DNA of 55,506 bases from Chitinophagaceae bacterium (GTDB taxonomy: Bacteria > Bacteroidota > Bacteroidia > Chitinophagales > Chitinophagaceae), in assembly GCA_016721085.1 (NCBI GenBank), contig JADKJI010000030.1, positions 1 through 55,506 of the forward strand. The letters run 5' to 3'. Both the position numbers and the translations under genes were made by a program. A model generated the notes under the pieces. The model had not been told where the DNA came from. It ran no database searches and saw only the letters and a program-made list of their open reading frames with translations. Positions 1 through 8,205 of this stretch are shown here, piece by piece (within the stretch, counting starts at the first letter, position 1; each line of letters opens with the position of its first letter).

Positions 1-201
1 TATAAAGGTGAGGGCAAAGGGGATATTGTGGTTACCCTTAAGAATAGCAATACCCAATTCTATATCAACAGAGCCATTGACAACGGATATACTGTTGAAG
101 CACTCCACGAAAAACTAACTGGCAAAACCATTGAAATTCTTGCCATTTCACATTGGACCCCGCCAGACCTGGCTTCAAAACAAAACACATCGCTGAAATA
201 A
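1..201 (+). CDS. C-terminal end of an unidentified protein, cut by the window edge
   Basis: Frame 1 is open from the first base to a TAA at 199-201 and gives 66 residues. The end contains AISHWTPPDLASKQ. The composition looks like a real soluble protein end, with alternating beta-like stretches early on. The start lies outside the window and I do not recognise the family. It runs in the same direction as the next gene, 63 bases downstream. Confidence 0.5.
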   Translation, partial: YKGEGKGDIVVTLKNSNTQFYINRAIDNGYTVEALHEKLTGKTIEILAISHWTPPDLASKQNTSLK

Positions 202-264
202 GAACTGCCGACCAGGTAATTTATACCGAACTATAAATCAAAATAAACTGTCTATAATATTTTA

Positions 265-468
265 ATGGGAATAACAACAAGACAGCTAAAAGACGGAGAT
301 TATTGCAAAGTCATCACTGGCACTCATGCTGGAAAATCGGGAATTGCAAAAGACATCAATACAAGCAAGACCGGACATATTACTATAACTGTAGTGCAAA
401 ATAATGGCGTAAGGTTTAAAACCCTTGGGAAAAACGTAGAAGTAATAAAAAGTGATAAACCAATCTAA
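265..468 (+). CDS. Small KOW-domain protein
   Basis: A 67-residue protein that is almost entirely one KOW motif. Residues about 10-35 read GDYCKVITGTHAGKSGIAKD, the Gly-x-x-V-x-V-x-x-G-x-x-x-G-x-x-G pattern of NusG, RplX and related RNA-binding beta barrels. A second basic stretch (RFKTLGKNVEVI) closes the domain. KOW domains usually contact RNA or RNA polymerase. The rest of NusG or a ribosomal protein is missing, so I infer only a nucleic-acid or ribosome-associated role. It stands alone between short accessory genes, and its ATG is the first in frame. Confidence 0.6.
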   Translation: MGITTRQLKDGDYCKVITGTHAGKSGIAKDINTSKTGHITITVVQNNGVRFKTLGKNVEVIKSDKPI

Positions 469-658
469 TTAGGAATTAATACTACCCTCATTTTCATAAA
501 GACCCGCCTTTCGCCAATCGACGGTAATTCCTTAACTTCAACAAACAACTGCTATAGGGTCTTATACCAGAGGCTAACCCAGCTTCATTTACCCTACTTG
601 CACTCATTCCAAATCCCTTTGATACCCGAACTTGTAATATTTAACCAACTAACTATAA

Positions 659-1539
659 ATGCCTGAAAGTACAAAAGATGAAGAGCAGGATAATCCGGAA
701 AATAAAAAACCGGTACAAGCTCCAGAACATATCACCCTTTTAAAAGAATCACCACCCACTCCCCTAACCCAAGCACCTGAAACTATGGAAGTACACCACC
801 ATGGCCATGACCCTGCAGCTCCTCATCATAAGAAAAACTGGAAATCTTATTTCTGGGAATTTTTAATGTTATTCCTGGCAGTGTTCTGCGGTTTTCTGGC
901 AGAATACCAATTGGAACATAAGATCGAAAATGACAGGGAAAAGAATTCATCAGCAACTTATTGGAAGATCTGGCTGAAGATACCATAGCAATTACCAACA
1001 CCATATCCATTTATAAGGAGAGTGAGATAAGGAATGATACTTTACTACACCTGTTATGCAGTCCTGAAGTGAAAAGTCATGGTGCTACCCTATACCAACT
1101 GGGAAGGATGGCTTCCAGAAGTGGTCGTTTGGCTGTTCATGATGCTACCATACAGCAATTGAAAAATTCAGGTGGCTTACGCCTAATCCGAAAAGAAAAG
1201 GCATCCAAAGCCATAATTGAATATTACAACAGATTAGTTTTCATTAATTACTTGCAGAAAATAGAAGACGATGAAATAATGGAGTACCGGAAATTAGCTA
1301 CGGATGTTTTTCATCCTGTTATATTCAACTCTATCGTTGTTGAGGAAGACAACTCTATTATTGCACCAGCAGGCAATCCAGCTTTACTTACCTATGATCC
1401 AAAGGTTTTGTATAAACTCGCTGGACTGGTATCTTATGTAAGAAACACTCGGTTAGGCCTTGCCAATGCAGAAACTGAAATGAAGACAGCAGCCCTTGAC
1501 CTGATAGTATTAATAAAAAAAGAGTACCATATAGAATAA
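659..1539 (+). pseudogene. Single-pass membrane protein of a Bacteroidota family, broken by one frameshift
   Basis: The first frame (659-988) has an acidic N-terminus, a His-rich stretch (HHHGHDPAAPHHKK) and a membrane helix, SYFWEFLMLFLAVFCGFLAE. The second frame (from about 943 to 1539) continues as EFISNLLEDLAEDTIAIT and carries QLKNSGGLRLI and a C-terminal LIVLIKKEYHIE. Restoring one G in the run at about 940-944 joins them into one protein of about 293 residues that matches this family's usual layout: His-rich tail, helix, then a cytoplasmic or periplasmic helical domain. The function is unknown to me. A truncated relative lies at 3778-4203. The lesion may be real or a sequencing error. 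Confidence 0.7.
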
Positions 1540-1592
1540 TTGATGTATTAAAATTGTGAAGAAAATCCCGAATTAGCTATAATTAAATCTCG

Positions 1593-2054
1593 ATGTTCTA
1601 TAAATACATCAAATTCAGTATTTCAATTTCAATAATCTCCTGGATAGTGGGAATGATTATAAATGCATTCCTGAAAAAAACAGAATTCTATACAAATTAC
1701 TTGTCAAACCTGAACTTTATAAATAGCAAATTTCTGAATAAAATTATCGGCATCTTTGTTTTTAAGTGGATTGTGAAAAATACGCCCTTGAAATTTTTCA
1801 ATCAAAAACTAACTGTAAAAAAGAAAATCGAAAAGTCAGACCTGATAAGCCTAAGAAACGATATGACAGTTTCAGAAATCGATCATTTAATAGGCTTTGT
1901 CTTTGTAAGCATTTTTGCCTTGGTTAAATTCATTGATTTCAATTTTTTATTCGGCCTTATGATAATGCTTGCAAACGTTCCGCTTAATCTATATCCGTCC
2001 CTATTACAACAGGAGAACAAAAGAAGAATTGACAGATTGCTGAAAAAAATATAG
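1593..2054 (+). CDS. CrtO-like integral membrane protein (glycosyl-diaponeurosporenoate acyltransferase-like family)
   Basis: A 153-residue membrane protein with an N-terminal helix (about residues 6-26) and two more near residues 100-130. The central basic segment (LTVKKKIEKSDLISLRNDMT), then VSEIDHLIGFVF, and the tail LANVPLNLYP...RRIDRLLKK resemble the small CrtO acyltransferase of staphyloxanthin synthesis, which has an IANVP...RPRL ending. In Bacteroidota these proteins occur without carotenoid genes, as here, so an acyltransferase role is only inferred. No obvious operon partner is present. Confidence 0.5.
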   Translation: MFYKYIKFSISISIISWIVGMIINAFLKKTEFYTNYLSNLNFINSKFLNKIIGIFVFKWIVKNTPLKFFNQKLTVKKKIEKSDLISLRNDMTVSEIDHLIGFVFVSIFALVKFIDFNFLFGLMIMLANVPLNLYPSLLQQENKRRIDRLLKKI

Positions 2055-2221
2055 CTATAATAAATTAGTTGATTTCAGGAAATACATTGGGAAGCCATTT
2101 ATTCTTATTTGCTAACTCAACAAAATGAATTTTTAAAACCCAATTTCCGGACTGTTATCCATTTTACTACTATATTGCTTCGGCAGCGAGAATCCTTGTC
2201 TACAATAAACAACCAACTCAA

Positions 2222-3634
2222 ATGAAATCATTTCTAATTGCACTTTCTCTGATTTTGATAGCCTCTTTTTCGGTGAAGGCACAAACAGTGAAACTAAAAT
2301 ATTCAGAGGGTTATATAAAAACAAAAGATTCTGTACAGCTATTTTATAGACTCGTTGGAGAAGGGAAAGACACTATTGTGATATTCCATGGAGGTGGATT
2401 TGGATCCAGCTATTTCGTTCCTGACCTCACCCCACTTGCTGCCCATCATACCCTTTTGTTTTTCGACCAGCCCGGTACAGGCTTTTCTACTGTTATCAGA
2501 GATACAGCCCGGCTAAATATCAACCGATTTGTTGAAGATGTAGAAACTTTGAGGAATCACTTCCGCATCAATAAAATGAAGGTGATTGCCCATTCAAATG
2601 GCGGTATTATGTATGGCTATTATGCCACTATTCACCCGGAAAATATAGAATCGAGTATTCTAATAAACCCAATAGCTGCCTCACAGAAATGGAAGAATAC
2701 AAATCGCTTTGACAGTATCTCAGCCCTTATCTTAAAGCAAAACAGAACTATTTACAGATCGGCTCCTTCAGACTTAATAAAAGCTTGTTGGGATTATTAT
2801 GCGGTCTGGGCTCGTGGCAAATTCCCTACTCCACTTCACTCCAGAAGAATTTGGGGTGATGTATGTAATTGCAACCAACAGAATTTATTAAGTCCTTACT
2901 TGTTTTATCCTTTACAGTCACTAGGAAGATGGGATATAACCGCTCAACTTTCAACTGTAAAAGCAAGAACCTTAATTGTTGGTGGCGATAAAGATGAAAC
3001 TCCAGTTGAAGCATGGGAAGAATGGAAAAGAAGTTTACCCAATAGCCAATTGCTAATAATAAATGGCACAGGACATTTGCCTTATGTTGATAATCCTTCC
3101 GTCTTTTTTGCTGCGGCAGAACAATTTTTACAAAACAAATGGCCGGATAATTCAGTTCAGGATGCCAAAAGTGTAGGAATAGTTTTCCCATCCGATGAAA
3201 AAGGTTCTGCCTATCTAAAAGCAAGAGCAACAGTAATTAAAACAGAAACTGAAATAGTAAGATTGATAAATAAAGCGGCCTGGGATAGTGCCGCAGCCAT
3301 ATATGCCCCAGATGCCACGATACTGGGGCCGGGCTCACCGCCTGTAGCTGGTCAAAAAGCGATAGCAAGCTTTTGGCATACAGCTTCCATTCGTGGAATG
3401 CATAATCTTGAATTGCAGTTTATCGATCTGGAGCAAAGTGGTGACAAGATAATTGCAAGAGGAAAATATGTAATGAATAATAAGCAAAACGAAATTATAG
3501 ATATCGGAAAATTTATAGCCATATATAAAAAAGAGGATGCCAAGTGGCGACTGCAAACTGATATGTTTAATACAAGTATGGAGACACGTTCACCTATTGA
3601 AGTTCCCGACTATCTGAGTTTGCCAAAGAACTAA
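2222..3634 (+). CDS. Secreted alpha/beta hydrolase fused to a SnoaL/DUF4440-like domain
   Basis: A 470-residue protein with a signal peptide (MKSFLIALSLILIASFSVKA). Residues about 30-300 form an alpha/beta hydrolase of the proline-iminopeptidase type: the oxyanion motif HGGGFG, FFDQPGTGFS, the nucleophile elbow AHSNGG, an acid in GGDKDETPVEAWEEW, and the histidine in GTGHLPYVDNP. Residues about 330-460 form a NTF2-like (SnoaL/DUF4440) domain with AAWDSAAAIYAPDATILGPG and a beta-rich end (IAIYKKEDAKWRLQTDMFN). The hydrolase probably acts on an ester or N-terminal proline substrate in the periplasm. The fused domain may bind a small ligand, but that is inference. Both domains look complete. Confidence 0.85.
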   Translation: MKSFLIALSLILIASFSVKAQTVKLKYSEGYIKTKDSVQLFYRLVGEGKDTIVIFHGGGFGSSYFVPDLTPLAAHHTLLFFDQPGTGFSTVIRDTARLNINRFVEDVETLRNHFRINKMKVIAHSNGGIMYGYYATIHPENIESSILINPIAASQKWKNTNRFDSISALILKQNRTIYRSAPSDLIKACWDYYAVWARGKFPTPLHSRRIWGDVCNCNQQNLLSPYLFYPLQSLGRWDITAQLSTVKARTLIVGGDKDETPVEAWEEWKRSLPNSQLLIINGTGHLPYVDNPSVFFAAAEQFLQNKWPDNSVQDAKSVGIVFPSDEKGSAYLKARATVIKTETEIVRLINKAAWDSAAAIYAPDATILGPGSPPVAGQKAIASFWHTASIRGMHNLELQFIDLEQSGDKIIARGKYVMNNKQNEIIDIGKFIAIYKKEDAKWRLQTDMFNTSMETRSPIEVPDYLSLPKN

Positions 3635-3777
3635 ATCACAAGAGCAATACATTAAAAGAAGGAAGATTTCGTAATAGCATAACCAAGTCAAGAACAACCA
3701 TATCTTGCTGGGTATTTGTAGTTGAATTTCATAATGCCTTACTTTTCAGAGCTCCTTCCCTTTTCGAACCCAGGACA

Positions 3778-4203
3778 ATGGTATTGGATCAACTTAAAAA
3801 CTCAGGTTCGTTACGGTTTTTTAAAAGCAATGAATTGCAGACAATGGTGGGAGATATATCCGTAGCCATTAAAAACATAGGCGAAAGGCAAGTTTATGAA
3901 ACAGATTACAGGGAGAAATACGCAGTTCCCTTTCTAATCAAACATTATGACTCCAATTTTGAAAAGGCTACAAGAACGAATGGTGCTAAAATGCTGGCTG
4001 AGTTCTTACCTAGTTATGAAGCCAGCAATATCCCTATCGCATTCGATATCAACAATCTAGAGAAACTGAATAAAAAAGAAACAAATAATATTCTTGGCCT
4101 GTTTGCTATTTATCCACGTGGTTTGCGAGTAATTCAATATCATAAATATCAGGCAATAAATGCAAAATTGCTTTTAACTTTAAGGAATGAATATCATCTT
4201 TAA
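3778..4203 (+). pseudogene. C-terminal remnant of the same membrane-protein family as 659-1539
   Basis: The 141 residues start abruptly at VLDQLKNSGSLRFFKSNELQ, the same block as QLKNSGGLRLIRKEK in the gene at 659-1539, and end with LLLTLRNEYHL, parallel to LIVLIKKEYHIE. The frame stays open upstream to about 3640 without an ATG and reads ALLFRAPSLFEPRTMVLDQL, so the visible ATG is an internal methionine. The N-terminal His-rich tail and membrane helix are missing. I read it as a decayed paralogue left by a deletion. A short soluble gene is the less likely alternative. Confidence 0.6.
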
Positions 4204-4316
4204 GTATGACCGTAATAAGTAACCGACCGCCTTTGAATATATCAATATCACTCAAAACTGTTCGTCGTTACCATAAAATTGGTAAACAAAACAATGCAGA
4301 ATTAAAAATGAGTTAA

Positions 4317-4736
4317 ATGAATAAAACATTTAAATCAAGAATTGGTCTCGAATTTGTAATTCCAATCATAATAATTTTTGGAACAATTTTGTTTTTAACT
4401 ACATATGAGAAACCAAGTTGGCTTGGGGTTTTTATACTTTTAGCTGTCATTACTATTATTACTCACTTATTTCTGTCAACTTCGTATACCATCGAGGGTG
4501 AAAATTTAAAAATAAAATCCGGCATTTTTTATAATAAGACCGTACACATCAAAGACATAACTTCAATATCCGAAACAAACAGCTTTTTAAGTTCACCAGC
4601 AACATCGCTTGACAGGCTTGCAATATCTTTTGGTAAATATGACTGTGTAATAATTTCACCAAAACAAAAAAAAGAGTTTATTGACACAATAGTGTCATTA
4701 AATTCTACAGTTGAAGTAAAACTTAAGAAGAAATAA
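4317..4736 (+). CDS. Small membrane protein with a bacterial PH-like domain (bPH_4 type)
   Basis: A 139-residue protein with two N-terminal membrane helices (about residues 9-29 and 36-55) and then a PH-like beta domain: YTIEGENLKIKSGIFYNKTV, HIKDITSISETN, SLDRLAISFGKYDCVIISPK and a final helix KKEFIDTIVSLN. The SxDRLxI...VxISPK pattern is typical of the PF06713-type bacterial PH domains that sit on the inner membrane. The role of the family is not established. It is complete and stands alone. Confidence 0.7.
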   Translation: MNKTFKSRIGLEFVIPIIIIFGTILFLTTYEKPSWLGVFILLAVITIITHLFLSTSYTIEGENLKIKSGIFYNKTVHIKDITSISETNSFLSSPATSLDRLAISFGKYDCVIISPKQKKEFIDTIVSLNSTVEVKLKKK

Positions 4737-4786
4737 TTAAAAATGCAGGAAGTCCTGCAAAACTAGCACCTATTAAATATACTTTT

Positions 4787-5242
4787 ATGGGATTATTTAG
4801 TCTTTTCAAAAAGCCGGTTATTGTTCAGGATGATTTATTTGGCAGACTACAATTTATAGATTCCAAGGACCCTTCTAATAACTATTTTGAAGGAGCAGGA
4901 TTTTTCGAGCCCACCCAATGTGATACAGAATATTTGATACAGGCAGATATTGAAGGGCCTACTGATGAACAAAGACAGTTTTATCTTGATTTACAGGCAA
5001 ATTTTGAACAATACGTAGAAAAGATAACACCTCTAATTGAAGGTGAATTTCAAAACTGGAGGGAAGATTTTAAAATCACCAATTTTACTGAAGAATTCAC
5101 TCTTGTATGCATAACTATACCCAGACAAGATACATATCCATTGATATGGGATATGGCTTTCACTACTATCCACGATCTGGATCATCATGTAACCATTGAT
5201 TTTATAGGGAAAGAGCCTAATGGGGTTCTGATTGATGGATAA
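4787..5242 (+). CDS. Conserved-looking soluble protein of unknown function
   Basis: A 151-residue acidic protein with no signal peptide or membrane helix. It starts MGLFSLFKKP, followed by a beta-rich N-terminal part (DLFGRLQFID), a helical middle (DEQRQFYLDLQANFEQYVEK) and a C-terminal strand pair (HHVTIDFIGKEPNGVLIDG). The layout resembles small immunity-type or SMI-like proteins, but I cannot name the family and no toxin gene is adjacent. It lies 50 bases after the PH-domain gene and may share its transcript. Confidence 0.55.
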   Translation: MGLFSLFKKPVIVQDDLFGRLQFIDSKDPSNNYFEGAGFFEPTQCDTEYLIQADIEGPTDEQRQFYLDLQANFEQYVEKITPLIEGEFQNWREDFKITNFTEEFTLVCITIPRQDTYPLIWDMAFTTIHDLDHHVTIDFIGKEPNGVLIDG

Positions 5243-5348
5243 AAATGATGGTCACCAAAAAACACATTTTACTAACTTTTCTTTAACGTACCGGTAAATA
5301 ATACCCGTAGAGTGACGTTACTTTAATAGTACAAATACTTGATTTATA

Positions 5349-5405
5349 ACCGCAGAGACGCTGAGATGCAGAGTGGATTCTACTCCGGCTCCGCGTCTCT
5401 GCGGT
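5349..5405. repeat. CGCAGAGACGC-family inverted repeat, copy 1
   Basis: The arms ACCGCAGAGACGC (5349-5361) and GCGTCTCTGCGGT (5393-5405) are perfect complements, with a looser inner part. It sits in the 285-base spacer between convergent genes. Nine A follow on the plus strand, so it lacks a canonical U-tract in either direction. The rest of the spacer (to 5527) holds two shorter inverted words around 5425-5474 and no gene. Confidence 0.85.
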
Positions 5406-5527
5406 AAAAAAAAATCGATTCATTATCCCCCAAGGTTTCATCCTTGGTCATTTTGTTCAACCCCTTAGGGTTAGGAATACATCGACTGGTTTATGTATTT
5501 TCTTATTCCGGCCTATCGGCTTCCAGA

Positions 5528-5959
5528 TTACTGCTTCTGAAAATTCAACACATCATTATTATTCAACGACTGATCCATCAATTGAATCATTGTTGTAGAC
5601 TTTGATGTTAACCCCCCATCTTCTTCAATCTGCAATAACAATACAGGTATTCCTCCTCCGTTCCATTTCAACATGAATTTCCTTTTGTTGCTATCCAATA
5701 CTTCTGTCCAGGTACCAGATGTGGTGTCTGTCCCATTAACAGCATACATTGAACCATTGCTATTAAAGGTGAAAACATAGGGATTATAGGTTGTGGTTTC
5801 ATCCTTTGTTTCATTTAGATACTGTTGAACTTTCCAATTGCCTTGCGTAATAACAGATGATATCGAATCGTTGTTTGTGCTGTTATTACTTTTTGAACAA
5901 GATAAACCAGTAAGCACTACAGTAACCAATAAAAGGGAACTAATTAATTTTCCAATCAT
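5528..5959 (-). CDS. Small lipocalin-like lipoprotein, copy 1 of a tandem pair
   Basis: A 143-residue lipoprotein with a signal peptide ending in a lipobox (VVLTGLSCSKSN). After a short Asn/Ser linker comes a beta-rich domain: ITQGNWKVQQYLNETKDETT, FTFNSNGSMYAVNG, TSGTWTEV, FMLKWNGGGIPVLLLQIEED. The N-terminal GNW/GTW signature and repeated strands resemble the lipocalin-like domains common in Bacteroidota outer-membrane lipoproteins. The ligand is unknown. It is highly similar to the next gene on the same strand (6261-6695). Confidence 0.8.
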   Translation of the reverse strand: MIGKLISSLLLVTVVLTGLSCSKSNNSTNNDSISSVITQGNWKVQQYLNETKDETTTYNPYVFTFNSNGSMYAVNGTDTTSGTWTEVLDSNKRKFMLKWNGGGIPVLLLQIEEDGGLTSKSTTMIQLMDQSLNNNDVLNFQKQ

Positions 5960-6084
5960 AACAATTTAATTTAAACGAATTATAAAAGCGGACAGATAAT
6001 ACAACCAAACTAGTTGTATTAGACCAGTACCCAAGAACTATGCCATCGAAAGGGAAAGTAATGTGAAGGTGATTTTATAATAAA

Positions 6085-6110
6085 AATCCCCTTCTGTTGA
6101 GAAGAGGATT
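6085..6110 (-). terminator. Rho-independent-type terminator, duplicated copy
   Basis: The stem AATCCCCTTC/GAAGAGGATT has one mismatch and a loop TGTTGA. On the minus strand it is followed by a short U-rich tract (the A run at 6082-6086). It lies 150 bases after the stop of the lipoprotein gene at 6261 and is a diverged copy of the terminator at 6823-6846. The rest of the 300-base spacer 5960-6260 holds a leader copy (about 6031-6050) and no gene. Confidence 0.55.
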
Positions 6111-6260
6111 CCGTTGAAGGCCAACTATTTATTAACACGCTCCGTTACATTTACAAGATTATGCGAATTGTTTATGATATTCTATATAATCAATGAAGTC
6201 TGTTATGATATGAATACAGTGAAATGAGAATGCAACAACGAACAACCCTATGTTTAATAA

Positions 6261-6695
6261 TTACTGTTTCTGGAAATGAATCTCATCATTATTCGTCGCC
6301 GTAACATCTGTCAGCTCTATCATTGTTGCAGACTTCGACTTTAATATCCAGTCTTCTTCAATCTGCAATAACAATACTGGTATGCCACCGCCATTCCATT
6401 TTAAAGTAAATTTTCTTTTTCCACTGTCAACAGCTTCTGTCCAGGTACCAGTTGTGGTCACCGCACCATTCAATGCCGTCATGGAACCGTTACTGTTAAA
6501 AGTGAACACAAAAGAAGAATAGCTTGCTGTTTCATCTTTGGATTCATTGAGATAAAGATGCACCTTCCAGCTCCCTTGTGTTATAATGGATGCGATTGTT
6601 TCATTACTAGCGCCACCCCCATTACTCTTGGAACAGGAAATACCAGTAAGCAATATCGTAACAATCAATATGGAACGTACCGATTTTAAAAGCAT
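6261..6695 (-). CDS. Small lipocalin-like lipoprotein, copy 2 of a tandem pair
   Basis: A 144-residue lipoprotein with the lipobox LLTGISCSKSN and the same domain as its neighbour: ITQGSWKVHLYLNESKDETA, FVFTFNSNGSMTALNG, TTGTWTEAVDSG, KWNGGGIPVLLLQIEED, ending HFQKQ. Both copies have nearly the same length and motif order, and both share a leader with CAAGAACTATGCCA. The pair therefore arose by duplication of a whole block, including a terminator. The substrate is unknown. Confidence 0.8.
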   Translation of the reverse strand: MLLKSVRSILIVTILLTGISCSKSNGGGASNETIASIITQGSWKVHLYLNESKDETASYSSFVFTFNSNGSMTALNGAVTTTGTWTEAVDSGKRKFTLKWNGGGIPVLLLQIEEDWILKSKSATMIELTDVTATNNDEIHFQKQ

Positions 6696-6822
6696 GGTCT
6701 TGTGATTTTTGCGAATTTACAATATGGGCCTGATTCATAACTATTATACCCTGAAATTATCAAACTCCAAGAACTATGCCAGCGAAAAGCAAATAGCCAT
6801 AAAGTAGTTTATAAAAAACAAA

Positions 6823-6846
6823 ATCCCCCTCTGATTAGAGGGGGAT
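6823..6846 (-). terminator. Rho-independent terminator of the amidohydrolase operon
   Basis: A perfect 10-bp stem ATCCCCCTCT/AGAGGGGGAT with a GATT loop. On the minus strand it is followed by a U-rich run (A-rich 6811-6822 on the plus strand). It lies 24 bases beyond the stop codon at 6870, as expected for ending the operon 11313-6870. Confidence 0.85.
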
Positions 6847-6869
6847 ATTATTGAAGACCAATTATTTAC

Positions 6870-8186
6870 TTATTTGATCCCATACTTGTATTTATAACGT
6901 TCCGCCAATTGCTTATGCTTATCAGTTAAGTCAACAGTGCGACCCTGGATGAAAGCATGAGTAATGATACTCGATTTCATATCAAGGATATCACCTTCAC
7001 TGATAACAATATTTGCATCCTTACCTACTTCGATAGATCCTGTTTTATCGGCAACACCCAAAATTTTTGCAGCATTAAGGGTGATGGCAGACAAAGCTTC
7101 TTCTTTTGATAATCCATAAGCCGCTGCAGTTCCTGCATTGAAAGGCAGGTTGCGTGAACGGGTGTTGGCATCATCATCAGAAATAGCGAATAACACTCCA
7201 GCTTTCTGTAATATAGCTGGCGTCTTATAAGGCTGATCCACATCATCATCAACCATGGTTGGAAGACTATGCATTTGCCCTAAAATAACAGGGATATTAT
7301 ATTGCTTGAGAAGATCAGCAATCAGATAGCTATCACTTCCTCCTACAATCACAACATCAAATCCGAATTCCTTTACAAAGTCAACAGCCACCAGCATTTC
7401 TTTCACAATATTACATGTGATGAAAAGCTTTTGCTTTTTTGTAAATAATCCTTTCACTGCTTCCAACTTAAGGTTAGTGGTAGTGTGAGTAGGTGCTTCT
7501 GCATACGCTTTTGCTTCACGCAAGAATACTTTCACTACTTCCAGTTGATCCAATGCTCTTTTAATTGGATCACCCTGTGGTTGCTGCTGTCCAAATCCAC
7601 CAAACCCTCCACGGCCACCACGACGGGTAAGCAATGAAGGCATATTGAGATAGATACCGTTATCAGTTGCATAAGCCGCATCTTCCCAATTCCAGGCATC
7701 CAACTGAACAACAGAGGATGAACCTGTCAATAAACTTCCATCAGGATAAACACCTGCCAGCAAAATACCATTGCTTCGTAAAGTATTGATCACCTTACTA
7801 TCGGTATTATAGGCTACTATAGAACGGACATTGGGATTCAGATCACCCAATTCAGAAGCATCAACTGTTGCACGAACAGTTGGAACTTCCATCAATCCTA
7901 ATTGTGAGGATGCAAGGATCAGTCCTGGGTAAACATGTTTGCCTTTGGCGTCAAACACTTTCACATCATCGGCAGGAATGGCGATATTCTGGCCTACCTG
8001 CTCGATCTTTCCATTATTTACTTTTATAGTACCCTTTTCAATCACCTGGCCATTTCCTACATGGATAACCGCATTGGTGATGAACAGAAGCCCTTTGTAC
8101 TCTTTACCAGGGTAAACCGTTTCCTGAGCCATAGCAGCAGAAAAGGTAAATAGCCCTAACAGTATATATGATAATAACTTTTTCAT
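6870..8186 (-). CDS. Secreted amidohydrolase-fold protein lacking the first metal-binding motif
   Basis: A 438-residue protein with a signal peptide (MKKLLSYILLGLFTFSAAMA). The fold matches imidazolonepropionase-like amidohydrolases: an N-terminal composite domain (ITNAVIHVGNGQVIEKGTIK), a C-terminal GVADKTGSIEVGKDANIVI and an SDDDANTRSRN segment. The usual PG(L/F)IDxHxH metal motif is replaced by YPGLILASSQLGLME, and the strand that should bear a histidine reads LFITCNIV. I infer that it is catalytically weak or inactive and works with the larger gene 19 bases upstream. A Gly-rich insert (RRGGRGGFGGFGQQQPQ) lies near residue 190. Confidence 0.85.
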   Translation of the reverse strand: MKKLLSYILLGLFTFSAAMAQETVYPGKEYKGLLFITNAVIHVGNGQVIEKGTIKVNNGKIEQVGQNIAIPADDVKVFDAKGKHVYPGLILASSQLGLMEVPTVRATVDASELGDLNPNVRSIVAYNTDSKVINTLRSNGILLAGVYPDGSLLTGSSSVVQLDAWNWEDAAYATDNGIYLNMPSLLTRRGGRGGFGGFGQQQPQGDPIKRALDQLEVVKVFLREAKAYAEAPTHTTTNLKLEAVKGLFTKKQKLFITCNIVKEMLVAVDFVKEFGFDVVIVGGSDSYLIADLLKQYNIPVILGQMHSLPTMVDDDVDQPYKTPAILQKAGVLFAISDDDANTRSRNLPFNAGTAAAYGLSKEEALSAITLNAAKILGVADKTGSIEVGKDANIVISEGDILDMKSSIITHAFIQGRTVDLTDKHKQLAERYKYKYGIK

Positions 8187-8205
8187 TCTTGTTTCAGTTT
8201 ACAGG

